From contig JAFWOU010000023.1 in assembly GCA_017509715.1 (NCBI GenBank), positions 1 to 64,000 of the forward strand: DNA of 64,000 nucleotides, read 5' to 3'. The notes beneath the pieces are model-generated. The model was not told the DNA's origin. It searched no databases and worked only from the letters and a program-made list of their open reading frames with translations. Of this stretch, positions 1 through 9,718 are shown piece by piece; position 1 is the stretch's first letter, and the number at the start of each line of letters is the position of its first letter. The translations under genes were made by a program, and so were the position numbers. This DNA comes from Paludibacteraceae bacterium. Lineage in GTDB: Bacteria; Bacteroidota; Bacteroidia; Bacteroidales; Paludibacteraceae.

Positions 1-3000
1 ATCGCGGAACAGGTAGGTGGTGTGGATACGCAGACTCAGGCTATCGATACTATCGCAACCCAGATGGCTCTGGAAGTGGTATGCATACTCGCCTGCGGCG
101 TATAGCGTATCGTTCGCTAACAGGTGTCCGTCTTGGTAGTGCGGCCAGATATACGGTGTGTCCGTATCGGCGATATCCACCAGATGGTGTTCGCGATGAC
201 GTGGATAGATGTTCAGACGCATGGTGATGATGCTGTCGCAGTTATAACTATTGACGAGCGTATCGGTATAGACGCCTGCGTTGTAAAGGAAGCGAGGCGT
301 GTTATGCTTGCTCAGACCGAATCGCAGCGAGTCGCCTTCGCAGATAGATGCCTCTATCGTATCGTAGGTCACAGGCATGACGCGGATATAACGCACGTAG
401 GTGCTGTCGTAACCGTCATGCGTCTGGAAGTGCTTGGTGTACTCACCCGTCTCGTAGATATCCTGACGGTCGAACCATGTATACGGCGTCTCGCTTTGGC
501 AGATCTGTACCGTATCGCGGAAGAGATAGGTGGTGTGGATACGCAGACTTAGGCTATCGATACTGTCGCAACTGTAGTCGCTGTGGAAATGATAAGTATA
601 CTCGCCGCTTGCATACAGCGTATCGTTGGTTAACAATTGTCCACCTTGGTAGTGCGGCCAGATATACGGCGTGTCCGTATCGGCGATGTTCACCACCTGA
701 TGGTTGTTGTAGCGCGGGAAGACATTGAGTCGGAGCTCGATGATGCTATCGCATCCGTTCTCTATGCGTGTCAGGGTGTCGCGGTAGACGCCGGTCTTGG
801 TGAGGAAGCGCGGCATGTGCGCCTTGGTCAGACCGAAGCGCAAGGAGTCGCCCTCGCAGAGCGTGCTATCCAGATAGGTGATGGTCTGTACGTGGTAGTC
901 TACCAGCAGGTCGTAGATGCTGTCCATCGGGATGAAGGTGCGCAGCGTGTCGTAGTAGTGGATCTGCTGATCGGTCTGCGGCACGGTGAACTGCTGTTGA
1001 TGGCCGGTGGACCATACGTGGGTATGCGTCTTGTCGGCGGGAGAGCAAACCTGGATGGTGTCACGGAAGACGTGCGTCTCGTGGATCGTCAGGTGGAGGC
1101 TGTCCACACTGTCGCATCCGTGGATGCTCGGCATGACGAAGCGGTACTCGCCCGAGTAATGGAGCGTGTCAACCACCGTGGTGTCGGTCGTGCCGTTAGG
1201 CCAGGTGTGCGACCATAGGTACGGCAACTCGCGATCGGTGATCATGTCGGTCCGGTGGGTCACTTCGTTGCGGTAACGAACACGCAGGCGCAACTCAATG
1301 ATACTGTCGCAACCGTTCATGGCCTCCAGCGTGTCGCGGTAGGTGCCCTCGTAGTTGAGCCAACGCTCGATCGTGGTGTTGTTGCGATGGATGTCAAAGC
1401 GGTACTCGGCCCCCTCGCAGATGGTATCCACGATCTGGGTGAGATACTGACGGTGGTAGTATACGACCAGCTCGTAGTAGCGGTCGTAGAAACTGTACTG
1501 GATCTGCTTGGTAGAATCCTGCAGATGGATGATCGCGGTATCCTGATCCGGTGTGTTGAACTTCAGTTCATGCCGGTCGGCAAAGGTGTGCGTGTACTCC
1601 AGGTAAGCCGGATGGCAGATATGTATCGTATCCAGGAAGTGGTATACCGTGTCGGCGATGAGGTGCAACCAATGGTGCTCTTTACAGAGGCGTTGCTCCG
1701 AGTCTTGCAGGCCCTGTTGGCTGTCGCATATCGAATCATAATAGCCGGTGAAGTAGTGGTACTCGCCGCCCCAGAAGAGCGAATCGCCCAGGGCAATGTG
1801 ACGTTCAGTGGTATCCACGGTCAAGGCATCCGCATAGCGCACGGTCCAGCGTACGATGCTATCGCAAGCGTAGGCGCGATCGTTGTGAATATACTGGCTG
1901 TGCTGCGTGTCGTACCAAGGTGTAACGTTCACCACGGTGTCGTAGTAGATACCCGGCGTCTTGATCATCGTGTCCTTTGGCCAGAAGAGCTGCACCGAGT
2001 CGCCTTCGCAGAGGTAGTAGGTGGTATCTTTCAGTTGTGTCTGACGTGGACGAACTATGATGTGGTGGAAGTACTGGTGGTTGCAATCCCATACGATGGT
2101 ATCGTGGGTATATTCCACACCGGTCCACTTGCCGCGCCATACGTCGGCAAAGCGTCCATCCTCGCGGTATTGGAACCACGGAGTGATCGTATCACCCAGC
2201 ACCACCGGATGCTCGGCTATCTCGTCTTCGCAAGCGAAGGTGGAGTCGTTCTTGGCCAGGGTAGGTGTGATATAGAGTACGAGGTTGACGGTCGAGTCAC
2301 ATCCGCAAGCCGTGGTGTCGGTATGCGGTTGCGGACGATGGCGTGCGTCGGTCCAGATCGTGTCCGGGTTTTGGCGACCCAGGATATACGGCAGGTCCGA
2401 CTCGCAGATGGTGTCGGTGATGGTAATGTTGTAGGTTCGGCCGACCTTGATGTTGACGTGGAAGACCGAGTCGCACGGATGCTTCGGATCGTAAGGCGTT
2501 ACGGGTACGCGGTCGATGAAAGCAGTGTCTTGCATGAAGGTCTCGTCGCGCCAGGTCACGCCCGCCTGGTCGCAACCTTTCAGGTAGATGGTCGTGTCGT
2601 AGGGCAGGGTGATGGTCAGATCGAGGCTGTGGTACTCTTTGATAAAGCCGTTCTCATAGACCGTGTCGGTCCATAGACCGGAGGTGTAGATGGTGTCGTC
2701 GCGCCAGATGACGGGATACAGATCCGGTGTGTCGATCTTGCAGACCACCATCTCCTCGCGCATCTCCTGCACCACATTCAGACGGTAGATACTGTCGCAT
2801 CCGCCAGCTGCCGCTCCCGGAATGATATCCTGATACGGACCGCCGGAGGTGATCGTCTGGCCGTGCCAGCTGATGGTCTCTCCTACGTGCAGGATCTTGG
2901 TCTCCAGCTCTGTGAGTGCCGCAAACTGTTGGATCTCATAGTAGACGATGCTGTCGCAACCCGGCATGTTCGGGTTTGCAAAGTAAACGGTATCGCGATA

Positions 3001-6000
3001 GACGCTGTCTGCCTCCAGCATATAGTAGGTCTTGCCGTTCGGCAGGGTCTTCTGCTGTCCCTCGCAGAGCGTGATCTGCTCGATATGCTTGGCCTGCGGC
3101 ATGATATAGAGCTTCAGGCGGTAGATACTATCCACGCCCGGAATGGTGCCCGGATAACTGTATTCTACTACTCGTGTCTGGCCCGGCTGGCCGCTGATGG
3201 CGTCGTTTTGATGCTCTACCGGTCCGTTCTGCCAATAGAAGGGCAGTTCGCTCTCGCAAATAGCGATCGAGTCTTCTCTCAAGAAGCTCGGATAGATATC
3301 CAGATAGAGTTCCCAGATATTGTTGCATCCGCCTTCGGCCTCTTTCTCCAGGGTGTGGGTGCCTGCGGTGGAGAGGTAGATGGTGGTATCGTTGTTCGGA
3401 CGCCATGCATAGGGAAGCTTGGTATCACCGATGCGTACCGTGTCGCGCTGGTAGAGTGGCTCGCCGATATGCATGAATATCTTGACGATGCTGTCGCAAC
3501 CGTCCATGGTCCGCAGGTTCTCGATGACGGTCTGACTTTGGTAGTAGTCCTGGCCGTTGTAGCGGATGCCGGCTTCCGGCGAACAGCTGTACATGTGGCG
3601 AACGATGGTGTCGCGGTACGACGGCAGTACGGTCAGCCGGAGTACATAGATCGAATCCACTTGCGAGCGTCCCTCTGCCCATATGGTATCCACATAGGTG
3701 CCGCCGATCTGGTAGTCCTTATTGCGCCAGCTATATACCTCGCCATCGCATATCGAGAACTGGGTGGTAACGAGGTTGGTGTGCGGCGTAGCTGCTATCA
3801 CTCCTACACCCAGTTCGTAGACGCTGTCGCAGCCAAACTGCGTAGTGTGGGCATCGCGGTAGAGACCGTCGGTATTGATTTGCTGTCCGTGCCAGATGAG
3901 CGTCTCGCCCTGAACGATCGTGGCCGTGTCGTGCTTGAAGAAACTGCTGGCCTTGTCCAGGTTGATACGAACGATCGAGTCGCAACCCGTGGCAGCTGCC
4001 AAGGTGTCGTATACTACGGCCGAATGGGTATAAGTGCGACCCTCCCATACTATCTGGCCGCAGAACGTGATGGTATTGACCGTACGTTTTGCCGGCAGAA
4101 CGGTCAGTACCAGTTCGTAGATGCTGTCGTTGCCCGTACGCGTCTTGTAGCGATCATAATAGTGGATGTTGTTGCCCACTTGGCGGCCCAGGTTTTTCAG
4201 GCCGCGCCAGCTGAAGTCCTCGCCCTCGCAGATGGTCAGGTTCTCTACGAAATGGTAGGTATTCTCATCTTTGGTCAGCACGAGGCGCCATAGGTCGCTA
4301 CAGCCGGTCTCGGCGTTCGGACTCTCGTACTCGTAGGTGCCTGGCTGGTTAAAGACGTCTGTCTTCTCCGTACCGTTGTCCATATAGGTCCAGGTGAATC
4401 CGTGCGTACCGCCCAGCGAGCCGCGGGTCTCATGAACCTCGATCGGGTTCTTCTTGATGTGGATGCGTACGAGGGTGTCGCAGCCTAACTTGTCGTAGTA
4501 GTAGCCTGCATCGCTATAGGTCTTGCCGTTGTACTCCACCTGCTCGTTGCCGCATATGGTGAAACTGGTCTCTATCTCTTGCAACTCCAGAACGGTCAGG
4601 TGCAGACGATAGTAGATGAAGTCGCCCGAGGGTTGCTGCTCAGGATTGGTGAACAGGCCGGTCTGGCTGGCTCGTATGCCGTGCCATGTGATGGTCTCGC
4701 CCGGACAGATGGTGGCCACCGAGTCGATCGTGTCTACGTGGTTGACGGTCAGGATAAGCATCTCCGTGGAATCGCAACCGAAGCGGTTTTGCGTGGTGTA
4801 GAAATCCACGCCCGTCTCGTGGTAGATTTTGTTGTGCCAGGTGTAACTCTCACCCTCGTTCATGTGGTGGATATACTTGACGGTGTCGGCGTTCAGCACG
4901 TTGAGCGAGAGGATCACTACCGAGTCGCACCCCGTATCGTGGTAAGTATGGGTGTAAATACCGCTCTCGGTCAGCGTCTGGTCGGCAAAGGTGTAGCTGG
5001 CACCGCGGCATATGGTACGCGTGATGCGTGTCTCGGGGATATACCGTACCGTCAGGTTCAGGATATGCTCTACGCTGTCTATGCCGTTGGCATCCGTCTC
5101 GGTCTCTACGTAGCGATGCGACTCCTGGTACGCATGTCCGCGCCATATATAGGTCTCGCCCGGACAGATCGTGACGGTCAGTTCGTCGCGGATCACTTCG
5201 CGGTCCACGATCACGGTGATGATACTGTCGCAACCCGTGGATGCGGTATAGTGGATGGGGTAGGTGCCCGGTCCCGAGATCAGGGTGTTGCGATAGGCTA
5301 CCGGGAAGTCGCGGAAGGTGACACGCTCGGTGGTGTTGTAGCGCGGATTGACGCTCAGTACCAGCACGAAGAGCGAATCAATCTGGGTCTTGGTGTTGTC
5401 GGTGTAGAGCGTGTCTACATAGCGATTCGCATAACGGTAGGTCCGGCCACGCCATAGATAGTCATCACCCTCGCAGATAGCTACGTAGTCGGTACGCATG
5501 TTCATCTGCGGTACGGCTTCCTTCAGGCCTACGCCCAGCGTATAGACACTGTCGCAGCCCATCGAGTTCTGATGCTTGTCTTCGTAGAGGCCGGAGTTAT
5601 GGATAGTCAGCCCGTGCCATGTGATGGTCTCGCCCGGCACGATGGTAGCCGTGTCGTGATGATGGAACGGTATGCCGCGCACCAGGATCGTGGTGATGAT
5701 ACTGTCGCAACCCAACACGGTGCTCAGCGTATCAACGACGACGGTCGACTCGGTATAGGTTCGACCGTTCCATTCGATGCTCCCGCAGAACGGTATAGTC
5801 TGCGTTCGGCGTATGACGGGATGCACGGTCAGGGCCAGGTGGTAAATGCTGTCCTTGCCGGTGGCGGTTACATAGCGGTCGTAATAATTGGAAGTGGCTC
5901 CGATACCCTGACGGTTCAGACCATCCATGCCATGCCAAGAGAAGTTCTCGTTCTCGCAGATGGTCATCGCCTCCTCAAAGTGATAACTCGTCTCACCGGG

Positions 6001-6102
6001 CGCCTGATATCTCTGTCCATTAACGCCGTTGGCCGCATGGGTGTTTACCACCGCACCCAGCATCATCACACCAACGAATAGTCTATGTAGTATCTTATTC
6101 AT
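1..6102 (-). CDS. Giant secreted GCDSI-repeat protein (3' end beyond window)
   Basis: One open minus-strand frame runs from an ATG at 6102 to the window edge, so at least 2034 codons are present and the C-terminus is missing. I checked the frame at several distant repeats and met no stop. The start encodes a signal peptide (MNKILHRLFVGVMMLGAVV, then NTHAA). The rest is about 34 repeats of roughly 60 residues. Each carries a strand such as ICEGDDYLWRGRTY or ICPGETITWHG, followed by GCDSI plus alternating hydrophobics (LxLxV), so regularly spaced cysteines recur. This looks like a beta-rich extracellular fibre or adhesin. Similar proteins in Bacteroidales usually end in a type IX sorting domain, which cannot be seen here. 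It lies 31 bp behind an outer-membrane barrel gene, probably in the same transcript. Exact function is unknown. The long plus-strand frames opposite it are codon-bias shadows. Confidence 0.85.
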   Translation of the reverse strand, partial: MNKILHRLFVGVMMLGAVVNTHAANGVNGQRYQAPGETSYHFEEAMTICENENFSWHGMDGLNRQGIGATSNYYDRYVTATGKDSIYHLALTVHPVIRRTQTIPFCGSIEWNGRTYTESTVVVDTLSTVLGCDSIITTILVRGIPFHHHDTATIVPGETITWHGLTIHNSGLYEDKHQNSMGCDSVYTLGVGLKEAVPQMNMRTDYVAICEGDDYLWRGRTYRYANRYVDTLYTDNTKTQIDSLFVLVLSVNPRYNTTERVTFRDFPVAYRNTLISGPGTYPIHYTASTGCDSIITVIVDREVIRDELTVTICPGETYIWRGHAYQESHRYVETETDANGIDSVEHILNLTVRYIPETRITRTICRGASYTFADQTLTESGIYTHTYHDTGCDSVVILSLNVLNADTVKYIHHMNEGESYTWHNKIYHETGVDFYTTQNRFGCDSTEMLILTVNHVDTIDSVATICPGETITWHGIRASQTGLFTNPEQQPSGDFIYYRLHLTVLELQEIETSFTICGNEQVEYNGKTYSDAGYYYDKLGCDTLVRIHIKKNPIEVHETRGSLGGTHGFTWTYMDNGTEKTDVFNQPGTYEYESPNAETGCSDLWRLVLTKDENTYHFVENLTICEGEDFSWRGLKNLGRQVGNNIHYYDRYKTRTGNDSIYELVLTVLPAKRTVNTITFCGQIVWEGRTYTHSAVVYDTLAAATGCDSIVRINLDKASSFFKHDTATIVQGETLIWHGQQINTDGLYRDAHTTQFGCDSVYELGVGVIAATPHTNLVTTQFSICDGEVYSWRNKDYQIGGTYVDTIWAEGRSQVDSIYVLRLTVLPSYRDTIVRHMYSCSPEAGIRYNGQDYYQSQTVIENLRTMDGCDSIVKIFMHIGEPLYQRDTVRIGDTKLPYAWRPNNDTTIYLSTAGTHTLEKEAEGGCNNIWELYLDIYPSFLREDSIAICESELPFYWQNGPVEHQNDAISGQPGQTRVVEYSYPGTIPGVDSIYRLKLYIMPQAKHIEQITLCEGQQKTLPNGKTYYMLEADSVYRDTVYFANPNMPGCDSIVYYEIQQFAALTELETKILHVGETISWHGQTITSGGPYQDIIPGAAAGGCDSIYRLNVVQEMREEMVVCKIDTPDLYPVIWRDDTIYTSGLWTDTVYENGFIKEYHSLDLTITLPYDTTIYLKGCDQAGVTWRDETFMQDTAFIDRVPVTPYDPKHPCDSVFHVNIKVGRTYNITITDTICESDLPYILGRQNPDTIWTDARHRPQPHTDTTACGCDSTVNLVLYITPTLAKNDSTFACEDEIAEHPVVLGDTITPWFQYREDGRFADVWRGKWTGVEYTHDTIVWDCNHQYFHHIIVRPRQTQLKDTTYYLCEGDSVQLFWPKDTMIKTPGIYYDTVVNVTPWYDTQHSQYIHNDRAYACDSIVRWTVRYADALTVDTTERHIALGDSLFWGGEYHYFTGYYDSICDSQQGLQDSEQRLCKEHHWLHLIADTVYHFLDTIHICHPAYLEYTHTFADRHELKFNTPDQDTAIIHLQDSTKQIQYSFYDRYYELVVYYHRQYLTQIVDTICEGAEYRFDIHRNNTTIERWLNYEGTYRDTLEAMNGCDSIIELRLRVRYRNEVTHRTDMITDRELPYLWSHTWPNGTTDTTVVDTLHYSGEYRFVMPSIHGCDSVDSLHLTIHETHVFRDTIQVCSPADKTHTHVWSTGHQQQFTVPQTDQQIHYYDTLRTFIPMDSIYDLLVDYHVQTITYLDSTLCEGDSLRFGLTKAHMPRFLTKTGVYRDTLTRIENGCDSIIELRLNVFPRYNNHQVVNIADTDTPYIWPHYQGGQLLTNDTLYASGEYTYHFHSDYSCDSIDSLSLRIHTTYLFRDTVQICQSETPYTWFDRQDIYETGEYTKHFQTHDGYDSTYVRYIRVMPVTYDTIEASICEGDSLRFGLSKHNTPRFLYNAGVYTDTLVNSYNCDSIITMRLNIYPRHREHHLVDIADTDTPYIWPHYQDGHLLANDTLYAAGEYAYHFQSHLGCDSIDSLSLRIHTTYLFRD

Positions 6103-6133
6103 ATCGCAAATTCTATAAAAACTCCTTCACTCC

Positions 6134-7066
6134 TTACTGATAACACATACATCCCTGATGCAGTCCCGGACGAGCCGTTCGGCTACCTCCGATCATATAG
6201 GTCAACTTCGCTCCGGCAAAGAACGGAACGATACGGGTGTCTTGGAGTGTGTTGATAAACGGATATACCGTCGCCTTGGTGGCGTTGGCAGCATCCGGCA
6301 CGATCAGTTCGGGCTTTGTCTCCCATTTGCCGGCCAGGTTGTTGAGTCCGTACTCGAAGTAGAAACCCAGCTTCAGCACGTGACATACGGCGCTGCGGGT
6401 GGGCACCGACGATAGCAGGTCGTAACCTATCTCGCCGATCAGCGAGACACCGATATTCAGACGGTTGTTGTGCTTGCTGTCAAACGCATAGTCGGTATAG
6501 CCGCGGTCGGGCATGTTCTCAAAGGTGACATTATAGTCCTGATTGGTGGCACTCAGGTTGTACGAACCTGTGATGTGCGACTTGGGATTGATGGCATAAC
6601 TCAACTTCGGACCGGCGCCCAGATAGAAACCGTGTACATAGTAGCCGAACAGGATAGGCACGTCGATGAAGTTCCACTCCTGTACATCCACTTGATCCAC
6701 GCGATAGTGGAATGTCGTGGCTTTGCCCTGAGTATCATGCCCCGGAAAATGGCGTGTGTAGGTGTCTACCAATAGCGAGGAGCGATGAAAACCCAGTTGC
6801 GCACCGATGCTGGTCCAAAAACCGCTGTTTCTGAATTCGTAACCCAGGCCGACACTGCCGCCTACGTTGCCTTTTGATACGGCACCGGCTGCATTCATCT
6901 GCAACATCGAGTAGCCTACACTACCGCTCACGTATCCGAAATGATAGTTGTCACCCGTTAGTCCGCCGCCACGGTTTCGCCATGCTTGCGCCTCTATCGT
7001 GCCGACCGTGCTGAACAACAGGAGCATAACTACTAATAGTCTATATGTCACGTGTTTCATATTCAT
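6134..7066 (-). CDS. Outer-membrane beta-barrel protein, PorT/OMP_b-brl-like
   Basis: 310 residues, with a second possible ATG two codons in. A signal peptide (MKHVTYRLLVVMLLLFSTVG, cleaved near IEAQA) precedes a glycine- and aromatic-rich sequence with alternating strands, for example GSVGLGYEF, WTSIGAQLGF and FYLGAGPKLSYA, ending near FFAGAKLTYMIGG. This pattern and length fit the Bacteroidota outer-membrane barrel families of the PorT/OMP_b-brl_2 type. It is not an obvious PorP/SprF, since the typical N-terminal motif is absent. It is the first gene of a two-gene unit with the giant repeat protein, and a good promoter lies just upstream. By analogy with SprF-SprB pairs it may help display the giant partner, but that is inference. 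Confidence 0.75.
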   Translation of the reverse strand: MNMKHVTYRLLVVMLLLFSTVGTIEAQAWRNRGGGLTGDNYHFGYVSGSVGYSMLQMNAAGAVSKGNVGGSVGLGYEFRNSGFWTSIGAQLGFHRSSLLVDTYTRHFPGHDTQGKATTFHYRVDQVDVQEWNFIDVPILFGYYVHGFYLGAGPKLSYAINPKSHITGSYNLSATNQDYNVTFENMPDRGYTDYAFDSKHNNRLNIGVSLIGEIGYDLLSSVPTRSAVCHVLKLGFYFEYGLNNLAGKWETKPELIVPDAANATKATVYPFINTLQDTRIVPFFAGAKLTYMIGGSRTARPGLHQGCMCYQ

Positions 7067-7087
7067 ATAAATAAATACTAAAAGCGT

Positions 7088-7120
7088 GCAAAGTTATATA
7101 AAATATTTTATATACACAAA
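7088..7120 (-). promoter_or_regulatory. Bacteroidota promoter for the barrel/giant-protein unit
   Basis: TTTG at 7120-7117, a 20-nt spacer, then TAACTTTGC at 7096-7088, all on the minus strand. This matches the -33/-7 pattern of the Bacteroidota primary sigma factor. The start codon lies about 20 nt downstream. Confidence 0.75.
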
Positions 7121-7197
7121 TTTTTGTTTATTTTTGGTGCTGTTTTTCTGTTTTTCTATGCCAAAAGCGTTCAAAATGGTGTAGTTGTGCACTTTTT

Positions 7198-7230
7198 TTT
7201 GCGTATGTCGAAAAAAAACCGTACCTTTGC
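7198..7230 (+). promoter_or_regulatory. Bacteroidota promoter for sufT
   Basis: TTTG at 7198-7201, a 20-nt spacer, then TACCTTTGC at 7222-7230. The block CGTATGTC directly after TTTG is shared with six other promoters in the window. It is divergent from the barrel-gene promoter at 7088-7120. Confidence 0.8.
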
Positions 7231-7247
7231 AGGCTGAATTGATTGAA

Positions 7248-7559
7248 ATGAATGAATTTTTGGAAATAGAGGAGGAAGTGCTGCGGATGCTCAAGACCGT
7301 CTTCGACCCGGAGATACCTGTGAATGTGTACGATCTTGGGTTGATCTACGGCGTGGATATCGACGGTAGCAAATGTCACATCACGATGACGCTTACCGCT
7401 CCCAGTTGTCCGGCCGGCGACTTCATCGTGGAGGATATCCGGCAGAAGGTGGGAAGCGTAGAAGGTATCGACGATGTGCAGGTGGATGTCGTCTTTGAGC
7501 CCGAGTGGACCAAGGATATGATGTCCGAAGAAGCCAAACTGGAGCTGGGCTTCCTCTAA
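7248..7559 (+). CDS. sufT: MIP18/SufT-type iron-sulfur assembly factor
   Basis: 103 residues from ATG 7248 (MNEFLEIEEEVLRMLKTVFD). An upstream in-frame ATG at 7185 would lie before the promoter -7 box, so it is rejected. The domain is DUF59/MIP18: DPEIPVNVYDLGLIY near the N-terminus and the conserved LTAPSCPAGDF segment with its cysteine near residue 58. Members assist maturation of Fe-S proteins in the cytosol. The gene stands alone between its own promoter and a heptamer repeat. The stop codon TAA is itself the first part of the TAACCCR tandem repeat, so the repeat abuts the reading frame directly. Confidence 0.85.
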   Translation: MNEFLEIEEEVLRMLKTVFDPEIPVNVYDLGLIYGVDIDGSKCHITMTLTAPSCPAGDFIVEDIRQKVGSVEGIDDVQVDVVFEPEWTKDMMSEEAKLELGFL

Positions 7560-7630
7560 CCCGTAACCCATAACCCGTAACCCGTAACCCATAACCCATA
7601 ACCCGTAACCCATAACCCATAACCCGTAAA
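7557..7630 (+). repeat. TAACCCR heptamer tandem repeat, about 10 units
   Basis: About ten 7-bp units alternate between TAACCCG and TAACCCA and fill the gap between sufT and lpxH. Other arrays of the same unit lie at 20400-20514, 33749-33803 and 60527-60558. Confidence 0.95.
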
Positions 7631-7641
7631 CCCGAAACAAT

Positions 7642-8454
7642 ATGATATATTTCTTAAGCGATGCGCATCTTGGCTCTAAGGCTATCGGCCGCGGATGGGC
7701 GCAACAGAAAAAACTGATCAACATGCTGGAGATGATGGCCGAAGATGCTGTTAGCATCTACATGATGGGTGATATGTTCGACTTCTGGTTCGAGTACTAC
7801 TCGCGCGACAAGTCCAAGAAGGAGTTCTCGCCGCTGTTCCGAACCATCCGTCGTATCGTCAAGAGCGGCATTCATGTGCACTACTTCACGGGCAATCATG
7901 ATATGTGGACCTTCGGCGGTCTGGCTGCGCTGACGGGTATGGAGGTGCACTTCGAGCCCTGCACGATCAAGCGGTACGGCAAGACCCTCTATCTGGCACA
8001 TGGTGACGGGTTGACGCCCTTCGATGTAGAGTCGTCTATCTATAGCAGCGAGGCGCGCAAACGCATCAAGCATTTTCAGACGCTTCGCAAGATATTCCAC
8101 AACGAGTTCCTGCAGTTCTGCTTCCGTTGTCTGCCCCCGAAACTGGGTAATAAGATCGGCTACGGATGGGCCGCTAAGAGTCGTCGTAAGGAATTTGAAA
8201 ACCCTTGTCCCTTCAAGGGCGAGAAGGATGAGGAACTCGTGCTCTTTGCCAAGGAGGAGGAGAAGCTCGGGAACCACCGTGATTTCTATATCTTCGGTCA
8301 TCGTCATATCGAGCTTGATCTGCAGTTGGAGAAGGGCGCACGCGTGATCATCCTGGGTGACTGTTTCCGTCAGTGGACCTATGCCAAGTTGGATCACCAC
8401 GGCAACCTAACAATGCATAATTTTGAACCCGCTGAGACCCACCGAGATGCATAG
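7642..8454 (+). CDS. lpxH: UDP-2,3-diacylglucosamine diphosphatase (lipid A synthesis)
   Basis: 270 residues, a calcineurin-like metallophosphoesterase. The metal-binding motifs appear in order: SDAHLG near residue 6, GDMFDF near 43, GNHDMW near 88, AHGDG near 124 and FGHRHIE near 217. The set and length fit the LpxH-like enzymes that hydrolyse UDP-2,3-diacylglucosamine to lipid X at the inner membrane, an early step of lipid A biosynthesis. Its end overlaps the start of mazG by 8 bp, so the two are translationally coupled. It is preceded by the TAACCCR repeat and has no clear promoter of its own, so it may be read from the sufT promoter. Confidence 0.85.
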   Translation: MIYFLSDAHLGSKAIGRGWAQQKKLINMLEMMAEDAVSIYMMGDMFDFWFEYYSRDKSKKEFSPLFRTIRRIVKSGIHVHYFTGNHDMWTFGGLAALTGMEVHFEPCTIKRYGKTLYLAHGDGLTPFDVESSIYSSEARKRIKHFQTLRKIFHNEFLQFCFRCLPPKLGNKIGYGWAAKSRRKEFENPCPFKGEKDEELVLFAKEEEKLGNHRDFYIFGHRHIELDLQLEKGARVIILGDCFRQWTYAKLDHHGNLTMHNFEPAETHRDA

Positions 8455-9238
8455 CCGCGAGGAGAAATTGCAGGCCTTCGGTCGGCTGCTCGACATCATG
8501 GACGACCTGCGTGAGAAATGTCCGTGGGACCACAAGCAGACCTTCGACTCGCTGCGCGAGAATACTATCGAAGAGACCTACGAACTGGCTACCGCTATCT
8601 CACGTCACGACATGACCGAAATCAGCAAGGAGTTGGGCGATGTCCTGCTCCACGTCGTCTTCTATGCTAAGATGGGGTCGGAAACGGGCGAGTTCGATAT
8701 CGCCGACGTCTGCAACCGCATCAGCGACAAGCTTATCTTCCGTCATCCCCACGTATACGGTCAGGAGGCTGCCCAGAATGCTGAAGAAGTGAGCCGGCTC
8801 TGGGAACAGGTCAAGCTGCGTGAGAAAGGCGGCAACAAGACCGTACTGGGTGGCATACCTGATAGCCTGCCCTCGCTCGTGAAAGCCTATCGCATCCAGG
8901 ACAAGGTGGCCAACGTCGGTTTCGACTGGAAGCAGCGCGAGGATGTCTGGGCTAAGGTGCACGAAGAACTCCACGAATTGGAGGCCGAACTCCGTAAGGC
9001 CGACGGTGGAGATAAAGAAGCGGAGTTTGGCGACCTGCTATTTGCGATGATCAATGCCGCGCGGCTCTACAAGATACGTCCCGACAACGCCTTGGAGCAT
9101 ACCAACCTCAAGTTCATGCGCCGCTTCAATTATGTAGAGGAGCAAGCGCACATGCAGGGCAAGGCGCTACGGGATATGACGCTCGAGGAGATGGAGAACC
9201 TCTGGCAAGAAGCCAAACAGCACGAATCCGCTACTTGA
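8447..9238 (+). CDS. mazG: MazG nucleoside triphosphate pyrophosphohydrolase
   Basis: 263 residues from ATG 8447, whose ATGCATAG context overlaps the lpxH stop. The longer frame from 8423 would overlap lpxH more without gain. MazG repeats are visible: REKCPWDHKQT near residue 23, the metal-binding ENTIEETYEL near 40 and KELGDVLLHV near 63. A second, weaker helical repeat (EELHELEAEL, EFGDLLFAMINAAR) follows in the C-terminal half. The enzyme cleaves (d)NTPs to monophosphates and pyrophosphate and is linked to nucleotide sanitation and stringent-response control. Its last 8 bp overlap the end of the convergent lipoprotein gene. Confidence 0.9.
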   Translation: MHSREEKLQAFGRLLDIMDDLREKCPWDHKQTFDSLRENTIEETYELATAISRHDMTEISKELGDVLLHVVFYAKMGSETGEFDIADVCNRISDKLIFRHPHVYGQEAAQNAEEVSRLWEQVKLREKGGNKTVLGGIPDSLPSLVKAYRIQDKVANVGFDWKQREDVWAKVHEELHELEAELRKADGGDKEAEFGDLLFAMINAARLYKIRPDNALEHTNLKFMRRFNYVEEQAHMQGKALRDMTLEEMENLWQEAKQHESAT

Positions 9239-9713
9239 CCGGCTGTTCAAACCAGGCTTCTATCGGCGAATATTTCTGACCGGCTGTGGAGGATAAGGTC
9301 AACGAGATACGATGCGTTCCCGACTTCTTAACCACATACTGAATGGCTGTAGGGAAGATATACGTCTCCGCCGTAAAACGCAGCAGACCGTTCTTCGGAT
9401 CCGAGTCGGTCAGCAAAAACGGACCATAGACCGAGTCAACCAATAGCTCCAGTTGCATGGCCGAGGTGTCGCAACTTACACGAAATTCGGTCAAATTATT
9501 ATAAACACCATTCAGTAGGATATTGCCGCGCAGGGTGTCGCCCACCGATACGGTATCTCCATAATGTATGGTATCGCGCACGCCCGCAGGTGTACTGCGA
9601 GATAAATAGGAAACTTGGATACGAGGTGTGGAAGACTGCTCACCTATCAGACAAGAACTCAGCAGCAGACTGCCAACAGCCAAAGTAACGAAGAAATAAA
9701 GAAAATGTTTCAT
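9231..9713 (-). CDS. Small lipoprotein of unknown function
   Basis: 160 residues from ATG 9713. The frame stays open further upstream only because it reads through the tRNA gene. The N-terminus MKHFLYFFVTLAVGSLLLSSC is a lipoprotein signal with a lipobox (LLSSC, Cys21). The mature part is beta-rich with no family that I recognise. The segment DTIHYGDTVSVGDTLRGNIL suggests an immunoglobulin-like or NigD-like fold, but this is weak. It sits 6 bp after the tRNA-Leu gene on the same strand and very likely shares the tRNA promoter at 9894-9926. It is convergent with mazG. Confidence 0.75.
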   Translation of the reverse strand: MKHFLYFFVTLAVGSLLLSSCLIGEQSSTPRIQVSYLSRSTPAGVRDTIHYGDTVSVGDTLRGNILLNGVYNNLTEFRVSCDTSAMQLELLVDSVYGPFLLTDSDPKNGLLRFTAETYIFPTAIQYVVKKSGTHRISLTLSSTAGQKYSPIEAWFEQPVK

Positions 9714-9718
9714 AGTTG

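Noticed and set aside
124..6081. Six long plus-strand open frames opposite the giant repeat protein
   Set aside because: They are the antisense shadow of one continuous minus-strand frame with a signal peptide and clear protein repeats. Their own translations show no domains.
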